In this document: in pieces, positions 52,162 through 62,722 of the stretch | How the letters are laid out: each line of letters begins with the position of its first letter | How positions within the stretch are numbered: position 1 is the first letter of the stretch | Source: Acidovorax sp. Leaf78 | Lineage (GTDB): Bacteria; Pseudomonadota; Gammaproteobacteria; Burkholderiales; Burkholderiaceae_C | NCBI RefSeq assembly: GCF_001422735.1 | Contig: NZ_LMLZ01000002.1 | Span: forward strand, 119,624-183,623 | DNA: 64,000 nucleotides | Reading direction: 5' to 3' | Position numbers and translations under genes: made by a program | Notes under the pieces: generated by a model | What the model was told of the DNA's origin: nothing | What the model saw: only the letters and a program-made list of their open reading frames with translations | Databases searched by the model: none

Positions 52162-55100
52162 ATGGCTGTAACGCCGCAACACGGCCTGCTCGGCAGACTG
52201 CTTGACTATGTCGTCGAGCAAGGTAAGGAAATAGACCCGCGCGCTTACACGCTCACCGGTACATCGGACTTCCGGCGGTTTCCAAAGGACTTGGTCGGGT
52301 TGCCCGGTGTCGACCTTGACCTCAAGCTTGAAGGTGATCACATCTGGCTCCAGGTGCAGAGGCTAGAGGCGCATTCGGCGCCGCGGCCGGGTGATGTGAC
52401 CCTGCGAAACTTAATCACCGTCTCGGACGATCCGAATGGGGCGCCGCCCCAGGCCAACGACGTCGCGCTCAAGCACCAAGCCGCCACCGAAACGAAATCC
52501 CTCGGTATGGAGCGCGCGGCCCAGGCCGACGGCGTGCGCCGCGCCGCCATCGGCGAGGCTCTACTCCAGCTCCAGCCCTTGTGGCTGGCCTGGGCCGAAG
52601 GCGAGAAGCCACGCCGCAAATCCATCGCACTCTATGGCGACCTTTTCATGCTCAAAGGGCGGCTGGAGGCGGAGGAAACGTCCAAGCCTTCTGAGCTGAT
52701 CTGGGGGATGGGTGTATCGGCCTGGAAATATCAGTGGCAGCCCACAGAGCAGGGCGCGGCAGCCTCAGTCGACTACCAGTACCCGCTGCTCACGCAGGTG
52801 GTCGAGATCGAACTCGATCCCCAGACACACCGCATTGCCGTGCGTCCCAGGGTGGCCCCCCCGCGCCTGGAGTTCGATGTCTTCGGCGCCTGCCAGGTAA
52901 TGGGGGCGGCCGAGATTGAAAAGCAAGCCAAGCATCTGCTCGGCAAAGAATCCGACCACTCGGTCACGCCTTTCGACGTGTCCAGCTTCGAACCCATCCT
53001 CAAATTGGCAGCCGGCAACCTCAGCAAGGAAGGCCGCTATGACGCCGATTTTCAGGGCGTGCCGATCCCCGCTGCGGAATTGCTCGTCACCCCGGGTTGG
53101 GTCATGTTGGTCCGAGAGCGTTCAAGCAGTTTCCTTGTCGAAGACATCCGACGGCTCAAGGCTAGACTGCTGGCTGGCGATACGATCCCAGCCGGGCCGT
53201 TGTGCCTGGTCACGCCACCGTCCGACGAGGTCATCCGCTACGAAGCCATCGCGTTCCGGGGCATGTGCGGTGGCGGTCGCAGCCGCGGCGAGCCACGGGA
53301 GTTGTATTTCCCCTTGCCCTACAACCAGGAGCAGGAAACGATCGTGGAGATGCTGGAACGGGCGCCGGGCGTGGCCGTTCAAGGCCCACCCGGCACTGGC
53401 AAGACTCACACCATCGCAAACATCATCTGCCACTACCTCGCGACCGGTCGCAAGGTGCTGGTGACCTCCAAGGGCGAGCACGCGCTGGAGGTTCTGCAGT
53501 CGAAGATCCCCGAGGAAGTTCGCCCCCTGAGCGTCGCTCTGTTGTCTGGCGACAAAGAGGGCATGCGCCAGTTCCAGGCGTCTATCGAAGCCATCATCCA
53601 CAATTTGTCCCAACTCAACCCTCGCGTCACTGAAGAGGAGATCGTGCGCTGCGGGCAGCAAATCGAGGCGGCGCATGCCGAGCTATCGGGCATCGACCGG
53701 CGGGTCAATGTCATCGCCGAGCAGCAGCTAGCGAGCATTGAGGTCGATGGCGTGTCCATGCGCGCCCAGAAGATGGCCGAACTGGTGATCAACGGACACG
53801 CGCTTCACGGCTGGTTCGATGACGTCCTTACCCTGGGCACCGAACACGCGCCGCCTCTGACCGCCGCGCAGGCACAGGCGCTTCGCGATGCGCGCCGACG
53901 TCTGGGCCAGGACCTGCGTTACTTGTCCGCCCGGTTGCCATCAAGCCACACGCTGCTGCCCACCGAAGCCGTGGAACAATTGCATAACGCCCTCGTCGGG
54001 ATGCGCCAAATCGACGCCGCGCAGGGCAGGGGGGACCTGCTTGCCCTGCGCGCCATAACCCCGGAAGTCCTCGAGGAAGCGCGACGCCTGCTGGAGGTCG
54101 TCGAGGCCGTCGCGGGAATCGTCCGCGAACTGGAGGAACTGAATAGCCCCTGGGTCTTCGCATTGCGCGACAAATGCCGGAGACCCGAGTTCACCAGCGA
54201 ACGGGAGGCTCTGCAGGCGCTCTTCGGTGAGATTGAGGAGCTGGTCAAGGCGCGGGCCGCGTTCCTGCAGCGGCCAGTCCAGATTCCGGTCGAGGCGCTG
54301 GGCCACCCGAAGGTGCTGGAGGCGGTCGAAAAAGCCAAGGACACCGGCAAGCCCTTCGGATTGTTCGCCTTTGGTGCGGGTGACATCAAGCCGCACGTCG
54401 CCGCCATCCGGGTCTCGGGCCAGCCGCCCGCCAGCCTAGATGACTGGCAGCACGCGCACCGCTACCTGCTGCTACACGCGCGCGTACATTCATTCAGCGT
54501 GCGCTGGAACCAGTTTGCAGAGCTGCTGGGTGTGCCCGCCGTGCAAGGTACGGTAGAGGCATTGCGCACCATCGAGTTGACGGCCTTGGCGGCAATGAAG
54601 GCGCATTCTTTGGCGACCATACACGACGTGAGGTTGCCGGTCATGGCCGATCGTGTGTTCATACAACCTCCCGCGCGAGGCTTAAAGGGCTCGTCCAGCG
54701 ACCTGTCGAGGGTACGCGAGCAGTTGCTGCAGCACCTGACCCGCGCGGAATTGGCGGCTGCCGCGGCGCAGCTTGCAATCCTGCAGGAGAAGCTAAGCGG
54801 GACAAACGGTCCCGTCGCGGACGACCTACGCGCTTTTGTCACCGTTGAACTTGGAAGTTCGGAGGTGAAAACCGAACGTGTGGTCGCGCGTTACGCGGAA
54901 CTCGTCGGCGAGCTCAAGCGCATCGAAGCCCTGGCCAGCCATGTCGCCAAAGTGGACGAGCTGAGCCGCCACGTGGAGTCTGCCGGCGGCCAGAAGCTGG
55001 CCGCGCGCCTTCGTACCCACGCGCTGCCCGTGACCGGCGAGGACGATGTGCTGCCGGTCGGCTGGCGCGAGGCCTGGAACTGGGCGCGCATCCGCCACCA

Positions 55101-56718
55101 TCTGGACGCAATTGACGCACAAGAGGAACTGCTCGCGCTTTCGGCGCGCCGCCGTGACCTTGAGAAACTGCTGGCGCAGCAGTACGAAAGGCTGGTCGCG
55201 CGCGCGGCCTGGCTCGAGGCAAAGTCGCAGGCCTCGGCTAAGGTTCTGTCCGCGTTGGAGAGCTACCGAACCGCCATTCGCAAGATTGGGCAAGGGACGG
55301 GGCCCAACGCGACGCGCTATCGCCGCGACGCTCAGAAAGCAATGCAAGACGCGCAGGGTGCGATTCCGTGCTGGATAATGAGCCACGCTAAGGTCTCGGA
55401 GAGCATGCCTGCGCAGCTCGGAGCCTTCGACCTGGTCATCGTCGACGAGGCCAGCCAGTCGAACCTATGGGCGCTACCCGCTGTCCTGCGCGGCAAGAAG
55501 ATCCTTGTTGTGGGGGACGACAAGCAGGTCTCGCCGGAGGGCGGCTTCATATCCGCGGCAAAGATTCAGACCCTTCGCGAGCGATTCCTGGGCGACCAGG
55601 CCTACGCTGCCGACTTGACCCCGGAAAAGTCGCTGTACGACATCGCCTCCACGGTCTTTGCCGCCCAGAAGGTGATGCTGGCCGAGCACTTCCGCTGCGT
55701 GCAGCCGATCATCGCCTATAGCAACCGGACCTTTTACAAGGACCAGATCAAACCTCTGCGGGTGCCCAAGGCTTCCGAGCGCCTTGATCCCCCGCTGATC
55801 GACGTCTACGTGACCACGGGCGAGCGCAGCAAGAAGGACGCGAACAAGGCGGAGGCTGAGTTCATAGCTGCCGAGATCCAGGCCATCCTGCGCAACCCTA
55901 AGCTCCGGCACCGGACCCTGGGCGTAGTCTCACTGCTCGGTCCAGACCAGGCACAGGCGGTAGACACCCTGGTTCGCAGCCGCTGTGACGCCGCCGAGCT
56001 GCTGCACCGACGCTTTGAGTGCGGAGACGCGCGCGTGTTCCAAGGCAGCGAGCGCGATATCATTTTCCTTTCGATGGTCGCAGACAGCCGCAACCACCAT
56101 GCACTGTCGGGCAACATGTTCGAGCAGCGCTTCAACGTCGCCGCAAGCCGTGCGCGCGACCGCATGTACTTGGTGCGCTCGGTCCGACTCGACGAACTGT
56201 CGGCGGTCGACGTCCGCCGCACGCTGCTGCAGCATTTCAGCAAGCCGATGGACGGCAACGAGGAGCACAAAACACTCATCGATTTGTGCGAATCCGGCTT
56301 CGAGCGCGACGTGTACACCTCGCTGTTCGAGCGTGGCTACCACGTGACGCCACAGGTCAAGGCTGGCGCGTTTCGTATCGACATGGTGGTTGACGGCGCT
56401 GACGATGTCCGCCTTGCGATCGAGTGCGACGGTGACGAGTTTCACGGCCCCGACCGCTGGCAGGCTGACATGCAGCGCCAGCGCATCCTCGAGCGGGCAG
56501 GCTGGGTTTTCTGGCGCTGTTTTGCCTCCACGTGGACGCTGCGCCGGAATGACGTGCTGGGTGAGCTGATCGAAACGATGGGCCGCATGGGCATCGAACC
56601 GCTGGGCGCGATGGAGCGAACGCCCTCATTGGTAGAGTATCGGGAGTGGCCCGTGCAGGATCTGACGTCCGAAGAAACCGCCGAAACGGCTGAACTACAG
56701 AGCGACACACCACGCTAA
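52162..56718 (+). CDS. SF1 helicase with C-terminal Vsr/DUF559-like nuclease
   Basis: A 1518-residue protein. N-terminal about 390 residues are a family domain of unknown role. Walker A VQGPPGTGKTHTIANII is near residue 410, then a long alpha-helical insertion (residues 480-1050), motif II LVIVDEASQSNLWALPA near 1095 with ILVVGDDKQVSPEG, and motifs V/VI RVFQGSERDIIFLSMVADS and RFNVAASRARDRMYLV near 1290-1340. The last about 130 residues are a PD-(D/E)xK nuclease of the Vsr/DUF559 kind: ESGFERDVYTSLFERGY, FRIDMVVDG, LAIECDGDEFHG, WVFWRCF. Helicase-Vsr fusions are known in defence islands. AGGGGA lies five bases before the ATG. GC is well above its neighbours, a sign of separate acquisition. 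Confidence 0.88.
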   Translation: MAVTPQHGLLGRLLDYVVEQGKEIDPRAYTLTGTSDFRRFPKDLVGLPGVDLDLKLEGDHIWLQVQRLEAHSAPRPGDVTLRNLITVSDDPNGAPPQANDVALKHQAATETKSLGMERAAQADGVRRAAIGEALLQLQPLWLAWAEGEKPRRKSIALYGDLFMLKGRLEAEETSKPSELIWGMGVSAWKYQWQPTEQGAAASVDYQYPLLTQVVEIELDPQTHRIAVRPRVAPPRLEFDVFGACQVMGAAEIEKQAKHLLGKESDHSVTPFDVSSFEPILKLAAGNLSKEGRYDADFQGVPIPAAELLVTPGWVMLVRERSSSFLVEDIRRLKARLLAGDTIPAGPLCLVTPPSDEVIRYEAIAFRGMCGGGRSRGEPRELYFPLPYNQEQETIVEMLERAPGVAVQGPPGTGKTHTIANIICHYLATGRKVLVTSKGEHALEVLQSKIPEEVRPLSVALLSGDKEGMRQFQASIEAIIHNLSQLNPRVTEEEIVRCGQQIEAAHAELSGIDRRVNVIAEQQLASIEVDGVSMRAQKMAELVINGHALHGWFDDVLTLGTEHAPPLTAAQAQALRDARRRLGQDLRYLSARLPSSHTLLPTEAVEQLHNALVGMRQIDAAQGRGDLLALRAITPEVLEEARRLLEVVEAVAGIVRELEELNSPWVFALRDKCRRPEFTSEREALQALFGEIEELVKARAAFLQRPVQIPVEALGHPKVLEAVEKAKDTGKPFGLFAFGAGDIKPHVAAIRVSGQPPASLDDWQHAHRYLLLHARVHSFSVRWNQFAELLGVPAVQGTVEALRTIELTALAAMKAHSLATIHDVRLPVMADRVFIQPPARGLKGSSSDLSRVREQLLQHLTRAELAAAAAQLAILQEKLSGTNGPVADDLRAFVTVELGSSEVKTERVVARYAELVGELKRIEALASHVAKVDELSRHVESAGGQKLAARLRTHALPVTGEDDVLPVGWREAWNWARIRHHLDAIDAQEELLALSARRRDLEKLLAQQYERLVARAAWLEAKSQASAKVLSALESYRTAIRKIGQGTGPNATRYRRDAQKAMQDAQGAIPCWIMSHAKVSESMPAQLGAFDLVIVDEASQSNLWALPAVLRGKKILVVGDDKQVSPEGGFISAAKIQTLRERFLGDQAYAADLTPEKSLYDIASTVFAAQKVMLAEHFRCVQPIIAYSNRTFYKDQIKPLRVPKASERLDPPLIDVYVTTGERSKKDANKAEAEFIAAEIQAILRNPKLRHRTLGVVSLLGPDQAQAVDTLVRSRCDAAELLHRRFECGDARVFQGSERDIIFLSMVADSRNHHALSGNMFEQRFNVAASRARDRMYLVRSVRLDELSAVDVRRTLLQHFSKPMDGNEEHKTLIDLCESGFERDVYTSLFERGYHVTPQVKAGAFRIDMVVDGADDVRLAIECDGDEFHGPDRWQADMQRQRILERAGWVFWRCFASTWTLRRNDVLGELIETMGRMGIEPLGAMERTPSLVEYREWPVQDLTSEETAETAELQSDTPR

Positions 56719-57433
56719 ATGCGCATGTCAGTTTGCTCGTGTAGGCGCACGTCAGCCGAATAGTGGTCGACAGATGAGGTTACATGCGCCTAGCAAGTAG
56801 ATGGGGCGTCTTGCAGGGCATTCGCCTCGGGCTAAGCGATGAGCATGTCAGGCGCGACGGCCCTCCGTCGTCAATTTTCTATTGCGCAATTCTTAGTTCA
56901 AGTCATTACAAGGTCGAATTCTTGCTTCACTACGTGCGACCAACCTCAAGCTACGTGCCTGATAGCAACATCTGTTTACACATGGCCCCTCGCCTTGGAA
57001 CTATCGGTATCAGGCTCCCTGTAAATTTCAAATCTAAGTGCCGGTTAACAGTCTAGATAAACATGGAACTTTGTTACTCGCAGCCTTTGCGGATCGAGAG
57101 ATATATTGTATTGCGGGAACTGCCTTGTTTAGTAGCCATAAAATTGCATCAAAAATAATATCCTTTATTGCCTTGATCACTTTTTTGCTTTATGAGCTCT
57201 TTCTTCTTTAACAGCAAATGCAAGGATTCTAGTAAAAAAAGTATGGAACTTCACCTTATCCTTAAGGGTATGCGGATATTTCGTTGGGGTGGTCTGCAGA
57301 GGACGCGTGTGACCTAATTTGCAGGCATGAAAGCTATCAAAAACTAGAAGGGATTGAGTGCTTTATTTGGAAGCCTTGCGCGATAAGTCTCCCGCTGAAG
57401 CCTCTGGATCGCTAATAAATTAAAATTAAAAAA
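56719..57433. other. AT-rich region upstream of the RHS gene
   Basis: About 715 bases; GC falls sharply from about 56860 on. Only a 57-codon hydrophobic frame (57038-57211) looks protein-like. The RHS promoter must lie in the last 200 bases but was not identified. Confidence 0.4.
57038..57211 (+). pseudogene. Small hydrophobic ORF, possibly an orphan immunity remnant
   Basis: A GTG-started frame of 57 codons ending in KIISFIALITFLLYELFLL, a single membrane span. No ribosome site. It resembles the tail of a membrane protein; remnants of displaced toxin/immunity modules are common beside RHS genes. Confidence 0.25.
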
Positions 57434-60400
57434 ATGTTCGAAAAATTGTTTCAATCGATTTTTTTCTCCCTAATCTTTTGCGTGGGAAATACGCACGCCC
57501 AAACGCCCTATCAGGATTACTGCATTGAGTCCAATGCAAGAGGGACTATTTACTGTAGCCTCAAAGCAGATTCTCATAGCCCTTGGTGGTATTACAGTGT
57601 AAGTGCGAGCAATTATAGCGGAAGCTATTCTGAGGATGAGGACTACGGCAAATTCGTCTACTACATGATGGAGGCCGATCCGAATTACTCAAAGATGTGC
57701 GCTATTGATATACGCGTTGGCAGCTACGAGATCCTTCAGACCGACGAATTTGTATATGACGAAGAGACCTGGAAGCGTCGTCCTATCGATATAACTCATG
57801 GATGGATAGAGGATGGAGAATGCCAAAGAATAAACACCTACCATTGGCATCTAATGGCAATCAGAGAGGCAAAATGCAGAGAAGGTGCGAGCGCTTCTTG
57901 GATGCAGGATGCCGGGGGGTACGTATGCACTTATCCCATCGCAGAAGCGCCTCCCCCTGTTCAAATGTGTATGGCAGAAGAGAATAATGTTTCTTTGACT
58001 TCCCTTGAGAATTTCCAAAGTAGCATCGATCTTTCTGACGAAGGCGTAATGCCCCTGAATTTCATCCGTCAGTATAGATCCGGCCGAGTGTTGGACTCCG
58101 CAACTTTTTTCGGTTCGCAGTATTTAGAACAACCACCTCGAGATCTGGGCGATGGTTGGTTTCATAACTATTCTATCTTTCTGTCACCCAGCAGTACAGT
58201 TACTCTGCAGGGGAACACCAAGCTGCATCAGGTCAAGGTCCAGATGGAAGATGGAACCTTTAATTATTTCTACCGACGCAATGCTGGTGAGTACATATCC
58301 CGTGACTCAACCTTAAAATTGGAGCGTCTGCACAGTTCCGCGCTCGATGCTTGGAGAATGGAGATCAAAGGATCTGGAGAGGTCAGGTTTTTCAATGAAA
58401 AGGGGCAAATCAAGAGGCAGGTTTACCGCAACGGCTGGCAAATAAACTATCAGTATCTACAAGGAAAACTTGATCGGGTTGTCAATCATTTTGGAAAATT
58501 CCTTCAGTTTAATTATGCTGGGGATAAATTATCCTCGGTGACGTCCGGAAGTGGAAGTTCGGCCAGTTTTGCGTATTCATCCAACAGGCTTGTTGGCGTT
58601 ACCCTTGCAGGCCAGAGCAGCCTTGGTTATGCATACGATGACCCCACCAAGCCCGGGTTGTTGTCGGGATTGATTGATGGAAGTGGAAGTAGGATAGCGA
58701 GCTATAAATATGACGTTAGTGGAAAAGTAAAGTTAAGAACAGGTCCGAATAATATTCAAAAATACGAGTATGAGACCTTTGGCGGGCCCGTTGCAGGCTA
58801 CACCAACATTAAAGATCCACTTGGCACACTAAGGCAACATGCCACCAGCCTGTACTCCAACGAACTGACGAAAACCAGTAGCGGAACACCATCGGCGGAT
58901 ACAAGTCAGTATCCTACGTATGCGACCACATTGAATGAAGCAGGGCTGCCAACTGATATTTCCACATTTCAGTCCAGTTCGACTCATTTGACATGGGATC
59001 AGCAACGGCGGATTCCTTTGACGGTCGATCATGGGGTCAATAGTCCTGAGGCTAAAAGCACCCAGATCACCTGGCACGCGCAGTGGCGCTTGCCCGTAAC
59101 AGTCACGGAGCCTGGCCGGGTCACCAGCTACACCTACGACAGCGTAGGCAACGCGCTGTCGCAGACGGTCACTGACACGGCGACCGGCGGGGTTGCCCGC
59201 ACCACCAGCTGGACCTACCACCCCTCGGGCCTGGTCGCCACCGAGACTGCCCCCAACGGCGCAGTCACCAGCTACCAATACGACAGCGCAGGCAACCTCA
59301 CCAACGCTACCAATGCCCTGGGCCAGGTAGACACCTACACCCACGATGGTGCAGGGCGCGTGCTCACCCACAGCGCGCCCAACGGCTTGGTCGTCACCTA
59401 CACCTATGACGCCCGCGGGCGCATGCTGACCGCCAACCAGGGCGGGCTGCTCACCACGCTCACCTACCGGCCCTCCGGCCAGGTGGCCACCGCCAGCCTG
59501 CCGCACGGCCACGTCGTAAGCTACACCTACGACAACGCCCAGCGCCTGACCGGCTGGAGCGACAACCGGGGCAACGCAGGAACGTACGTGCTGGACGCCA
59601 TGGGCAACCGCACCCGCGAAGACCTGCGCAACGCCCAGGGCCAGCTCGTGTGGCGCCTGGCGCGCACCATCAACAGCCTGAACCGTGTAGAGAGCACCAC
59701 CGCAGGCAGCCAGGCGGCCACCACCTACGGCTACGACGCCAACGGCGACCTCATCAGCACCACCAACGGTCTGGGCCAGCTTACCCAGTACGGCCTGGAC
59801 GCGCTGCGCCGCGTGCAAGGCATCACCAATGCAGAAGGTGCCAGCGCCAGCCTGACGCACAACGCGCTGGACAGCGTCACCCAGGCCAGCGACTTCAAAG
59901 GCGTAGCCACCACCTACCAGCGCGATGCCCTGGGCAACGCCCGGGCAGAGGCCAGCCCGGACGCCGGCACCCAAAGCGCCCAGTACGACGCCCTGGGCCT
60001 GCCCAGCAGCATCACGGACGCCCTGGGCCGGGCCACCACCATCGTGCGCGACAGCCTGGGGCGCCCCACCAGCATCACCCACGCCGGTGGCGCAGGTGGA
60101 ACAGGTGGAACAGGCGTAGCCAGCCAGACCACCACCCTGCGCTACGACCTGCCCGGCAGCGCCTACAACCAGAGCGGCCAGCCCAACGCCAGCAAAGGCT
60201 CGCTGAGCGAGATCGTGGACGCCAGCGGGCATGGCCGCATCGTGCGCAAGACCCAGCAACTGAAGAATGGGCACACCAGCACCGTGGGCTACAGCTACGC
60301 CTCGAGCGGCCAACTGGCCAGCATCACCTACCCCGACGGCAAAGTACTGCAGCACCAGTACGACAGCACCGGCCAGCTCACCGGGATGCTGTGGAACAAC

Positions 60401-62104
60401 CAGCCGCTGGTCAGCGGCATCACCTGGAACCCGCTGGGCCAGCCCACGGGCTGGACCTGGAACCTGCAAGGCAGCCAGGGCAGCAGCAGCCTGAGCGTGG
60501 CGCGCAGCTACAACACCGCAGGCCAGCTGACCACCACCGACTTCAGCAGCTACCAATACGACGCAGCGGGCCGCATCAGCAGCCTCACGCAAAAGCTGTG
60601 GCGCCCGGCCAGCACCAGCGCCTCGGCCACCACCGTGAGCCAGGCCACCAGCACCTGGACCGTGCAGTACAGCCCAGCGGGCCGCATCACCAGCTTTAAC
60701 CGCACCACGGCGGCCAACGCGGCGGTGGACACCGCCAGCTTCGAGTACGACGCCAACGGCAACCGCACCGCCAGCACCCGCAACGTGGCGGGCACCAGCA
60801 CCAGCCGCACCTACACAGCAGACCCTGGCCACAACCGGCTACTGGGCTTTGAGCAAACCAGGACCGCAGGCAGCAACACCGCCAGCACCAGCGTGGCCTA
60901 CAGCTACGACGCGGCGGGCAACCAGCAGGGAGACGGCCTTCACGGCTACCAGTACGACAGCCAGGGGAGGCTGGAGCGGGTGACGCTGGGCACCGGGGCG
61001 GGAGCGTCGAGCGTGCAGTACGCGCACAACGCCCTCGGCCTTCGGGTGTTCAAGACCGACGTGCTGGCAGGCGCAAGCACGACCAACACCAACACCACCA
61101 GCAAAGCCGGCCAACCCCGGATCACCCTGCTGGGCGATGAGGACGACGAACAAGATCAGGAACAGAACAGCACAAACACCCCGAGCGCCCAGGGCCCGGG
61201 CAGCCTGCTGCAGGACGCCAAGAACTTCTGGCTGCGCCTGTGGAGCCCGCAGACGGACAGCACCCAGGCCCAGGGCCGGGCGTTCGTGTACGCAGAAGAC
61301 GGCAGCCTGCTGGGCGAATACCCCATGGAGGCCAACCCGGCCACGGCACCGACCAAGGGAGCGCAGCATATCTGGCTGCCCACGGCCAACGGCCCGATGC
61401 CGATTGCGGTGGTGGGAGAGGGCCGGCAGTACGCGGTGCATGCGGACCACCTGAACACCCCGCGGCGCCTGACCCAGGAAGACGGCAAGGTGGCGTGGCA
61501 GTGGGCGTACAGCGCGTTCGGAGAAGAGGCGCCGACGACGGCGGCCACGCGGTTCACGAGCGCCACGACGAACCCGACGACGGGGTCAACGGCGGTGCCG
61601 CTGGTGCAATACAACCTGCGGTATCCGGGGCAGTACTTTGACGAGGAGAGCGGGCTGCATTACAACCACTTCCGCAGCTATGACAGCAAGAGTGGGCGGT
61701 ATACGCAGGCTGATCCTATTGGGCTACATGGGGGATTCAATAGGTTTGGGTATGTGGGTGCGAATCCGCTGAAATGGCCTGATCCGCTTGGACTTGCGGT
61801 TAAATGCGAGACTATTGCAAAGATACCTTTAATCGGTGACATTCAAAATTGCACAGAGGATGGGACTACACCAACGGAGCAAGATGCGTTGGATGCCAAA
61901 CGCATGACAGACCGCGAGCTGGACAGGGCGTGTAAAGCTAACGGATATGAGGATGCACATGCATTCAAGCGTGATCTTGGACTAGACTCTAAGTCTGACA
62001 TTTTTTCCGACAAGAATGGCAATTTGTATTCTGGGCCACGCAAGGGTTCCGGAACGCCTCAGTATTTACACATGAATGATCGAGGAATAGTTCCGAAGCC
62101 ATGA
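57434..62104 (+). CDS. rhs: Exported RHS-repeat polymorphic toxin
   Basis: A 1556-residue RHS protein. Signal peptide FEKLFQSIFFSLIFCVGNTHA; residues 25-190 are a Cys-containing N-terminal domain; DUF6531-like SIDLSDEGVMPLNFIRQYRSGR follows at about 200. YD repeats (YTYDSVGNALSQ, YQYDSAGNLTNA and many like them) fill residues about 370-1260. The conserved shell ends at SGLHYNHFRSYDSKSGRYTQ and PDPLGL (about 61780). The last about 100 residues, AT-richer, are the variable toxin: HAFKRDLGLDSKSDIF and YSGPRKGSGTPQYLHMN. I think it is one of the small RNase-like polymorphic toxin domains but cannot name it surely. Its signal peptide points to Sec export rather than type VI loading. Confidence 0.9.
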   Translation: MFEKLFQSIFFSLIFCVGNTHAQTPYQDYCIESNARGTIYCSLKADSHSPWWYYSVSASNYSGSYSEDEDYGKFVYYMMEADPNYSKMCAIDIRVGSYEILQTDEFVYDEETWKRRPIDITHGWIEDGECQRINTYHWHLMAIREAKCREGASASWMQDAGGYVCTYPIAEAPPPVQMCMAEENNVSLTSLENFQSSIDLSDEGVMPLNFIRQYRSGRVLDSATFFGSQYLEQPPRDLGDGWFHNYSIFLSPSSTVTLQGNTKLHQVKVQMEDGTFNYFYRRNAGEYISRDSTLKLERLHSSALDAWRMEIKGSGEVRFFNEKGQIKRQVYRNGWQINYQYLQGKLDRVVNHFGKFLQFNYAGDKLSSVTSGSGSSASFAYSSNRLVGVTLAGQSSLGYAYDDPTKPGLLSGLIDGSGSRIASYKYDVSGKVKLRTGPNNIQKYEYETFGGPVAGYTNIKDPLGTLRQHATSLYSNELTKTSSGTPSADTSQYPTYATTLNEAGLPTDISTFQSSSTHLTWDQQRRIPLTVDHGVNSPEAKSTQITWHAQWRLPVTVTEPGRVTSYTYDSVGNALSQTVTDTATGGVARTTSWTYHPSGLVATETAPNGAVTSYQYDSAGNLTNATNALGQVDTYTHDGAGRVLTHSAPNGLVVTYTYDARGRMLTANQGGLLTTLTYRPSGQVATASLPHGHVVSYTYDNAQRLTGWSDNRGNAGTYVLDAMGNRTREDLRNAQGQLVWRLARTINSLNRVESTTAGSQAATTYGYDANGDLISTTNGLGQLTQYGLDALRRVQGITNAEGASASLTHNALDSVTQASDFKGVATTYQRDALGNARAEASPDAGTQSAQYDALGLPSSITDALGRATTIVRDSLGRPTSITHAGGAGGTGGTGVASQTTTLRYDLPGSAYNQSGQPNASKGSLSEIVDASGHGRIVRKTQQLKNGHTSTVGYSYASSGQLASITYPDGKVLQHQYDSTGQLTGMLWNNQPLVSGITWNPLGQPTGWTWNLQGSQGSSSLSVARSYNTAGQLTTTDFSSYQYDAAGRISSLTQKLWRPASTSASATTVSQATSTWTVQYSPAGRITSFNRTTAANAAVDTASFEYDANGNRTASTRNVAGTSTSRTYTADPGHNRLLGFEQTRTAGSNTASTSVAYSYDAAGNQQGDGLHGYQYDSQGRLERVTLGTGAGASSVQYAHNALGLRVFKTDVLAGASTTNTNTTSKAGQPRITLLGDEDDEQDQEQNSTNTPSAQGPGSLLQDAKNFWLRLWSPQTDSTQAQGRAFVYAEDGSLLGEYPMEANPATAPTKGAQHIWLPTANGPMPIAVVGEGRQYAVHADHLNTPRRLTQEDGKVAWQWAYSAFGEEAPTTAATRFTSATTNPTTGSTAVPLVQYNLRYPGQYFDEESGLHYNHFRSYDSKSGRYTQADPIGLHGGFNRFGYVGANPLKWPDPLGLAVKCETIAKIPLIGDIQNCTEDGTTPTEQDALDAKRMTDRELDRACKANGYEDAHAFKRDLGLDSKSDIFSDKNGNLYSGPRKGSGTPQYLHMNDRGIVPKP

Positions 62105-62469
62105 AAATCGACTTTCAACTATTGGGAACGTCTGTAAACCCCAAAGATATCTCACGGAGGACGGGAATTGAGCCTGATGTGGAGTTCCTTCGCGGAGAGC
62201 GGAACGCCGCATTAAATTTGCCTCGGCAAAATGTGTGGTCTATCGAAAGTCATTCTGAATCCGACGAGGTAAAAGCACATTGGGAGCAAATTCATTTTAA
62301 GCTTAATCACTCAAAAGAGGAAATTAGAAAAATAGCAGAAACCGGAACTGCCAAGCTGTCAATAGTGTTGCCTCGATCTGATCGAATACCGTCCCTCCAA
62401 ATACCAGTTGAAATGTCCGCGTTTGCTACCTATGTCAATGCAATAATTGATATTGATCATCTGCAATAG
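62101..62469 (+). CDS. DUF4279 immunity protein of the RHS toxin
   Basis: A 122-residue protein of DUF4279 type: it opens with FQLLGTSVNPKDISRRTGIEPD, then a W-S-I-E-S tract and a helical segment with HWEQIHFKLNHSKEEIRKIAE and the strand AKLSIVLP. The ATG overlaps the RHS stop by four bases (ATGA). Position directly after a polymorphic toxin, small size and no signal peptide fit a cytosolic immunity protein. The family is a recurrent immunity fold. Confidence 0.8.
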   Translation: MKIDFQLLGTSVNPKDISRRTGIEPDVEFLRGERNAALNLPRQNVWSIESHSESDEVKAHWEQIHFKLNHSKEEIRKIAETGTAKLSIVLPRSDRIPSLQIPVEMSAFATYVNAIIDIDHLQ

Positions 62470-62569
62470 ATTTGGATATGAGAAAGCTAATGGTTTGAAG
62501 GCTTGAGAGTCAACGTCTGCGCGAGAGTGTAGCGCTGCAATAAATATTTCATTATGAGGGCGGAGGGGA

Positions 62570-62722
62570 TGGAAATCTTTTTTTGTTCTGTATTGGCTGA
62601 GCAAGCGCGCTCCACGCGCGCTGGCAGTCTAAGCACGGTTGAATATGTGTCCCTAGCCAGCCGCATGGGCCTTTTCGTCATATTCGCAATCCTGGGGGCT
62701 ACATGGCAAATTTTCAGCGCCT
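62570..62722 (+). CDS. Doubtful small ORF between the two RHS modules
   Basis: A 50-codon frame with GGAGGGG directly before the ATG, ending in a hydrophobic segment MGLFVIFAILGATWQIFSA. It overlaps the start of the second RHS gene by 20 bases. It could be a small membrane protein or chance. Confidence 0.25.

Noticed and set aside
58829..60832. 667-codon ORF on the minus strand
   Set aside because: Shadow of the GC-rich RHS repeat region; translation is Val/Gly/Ala-rich with no domain.
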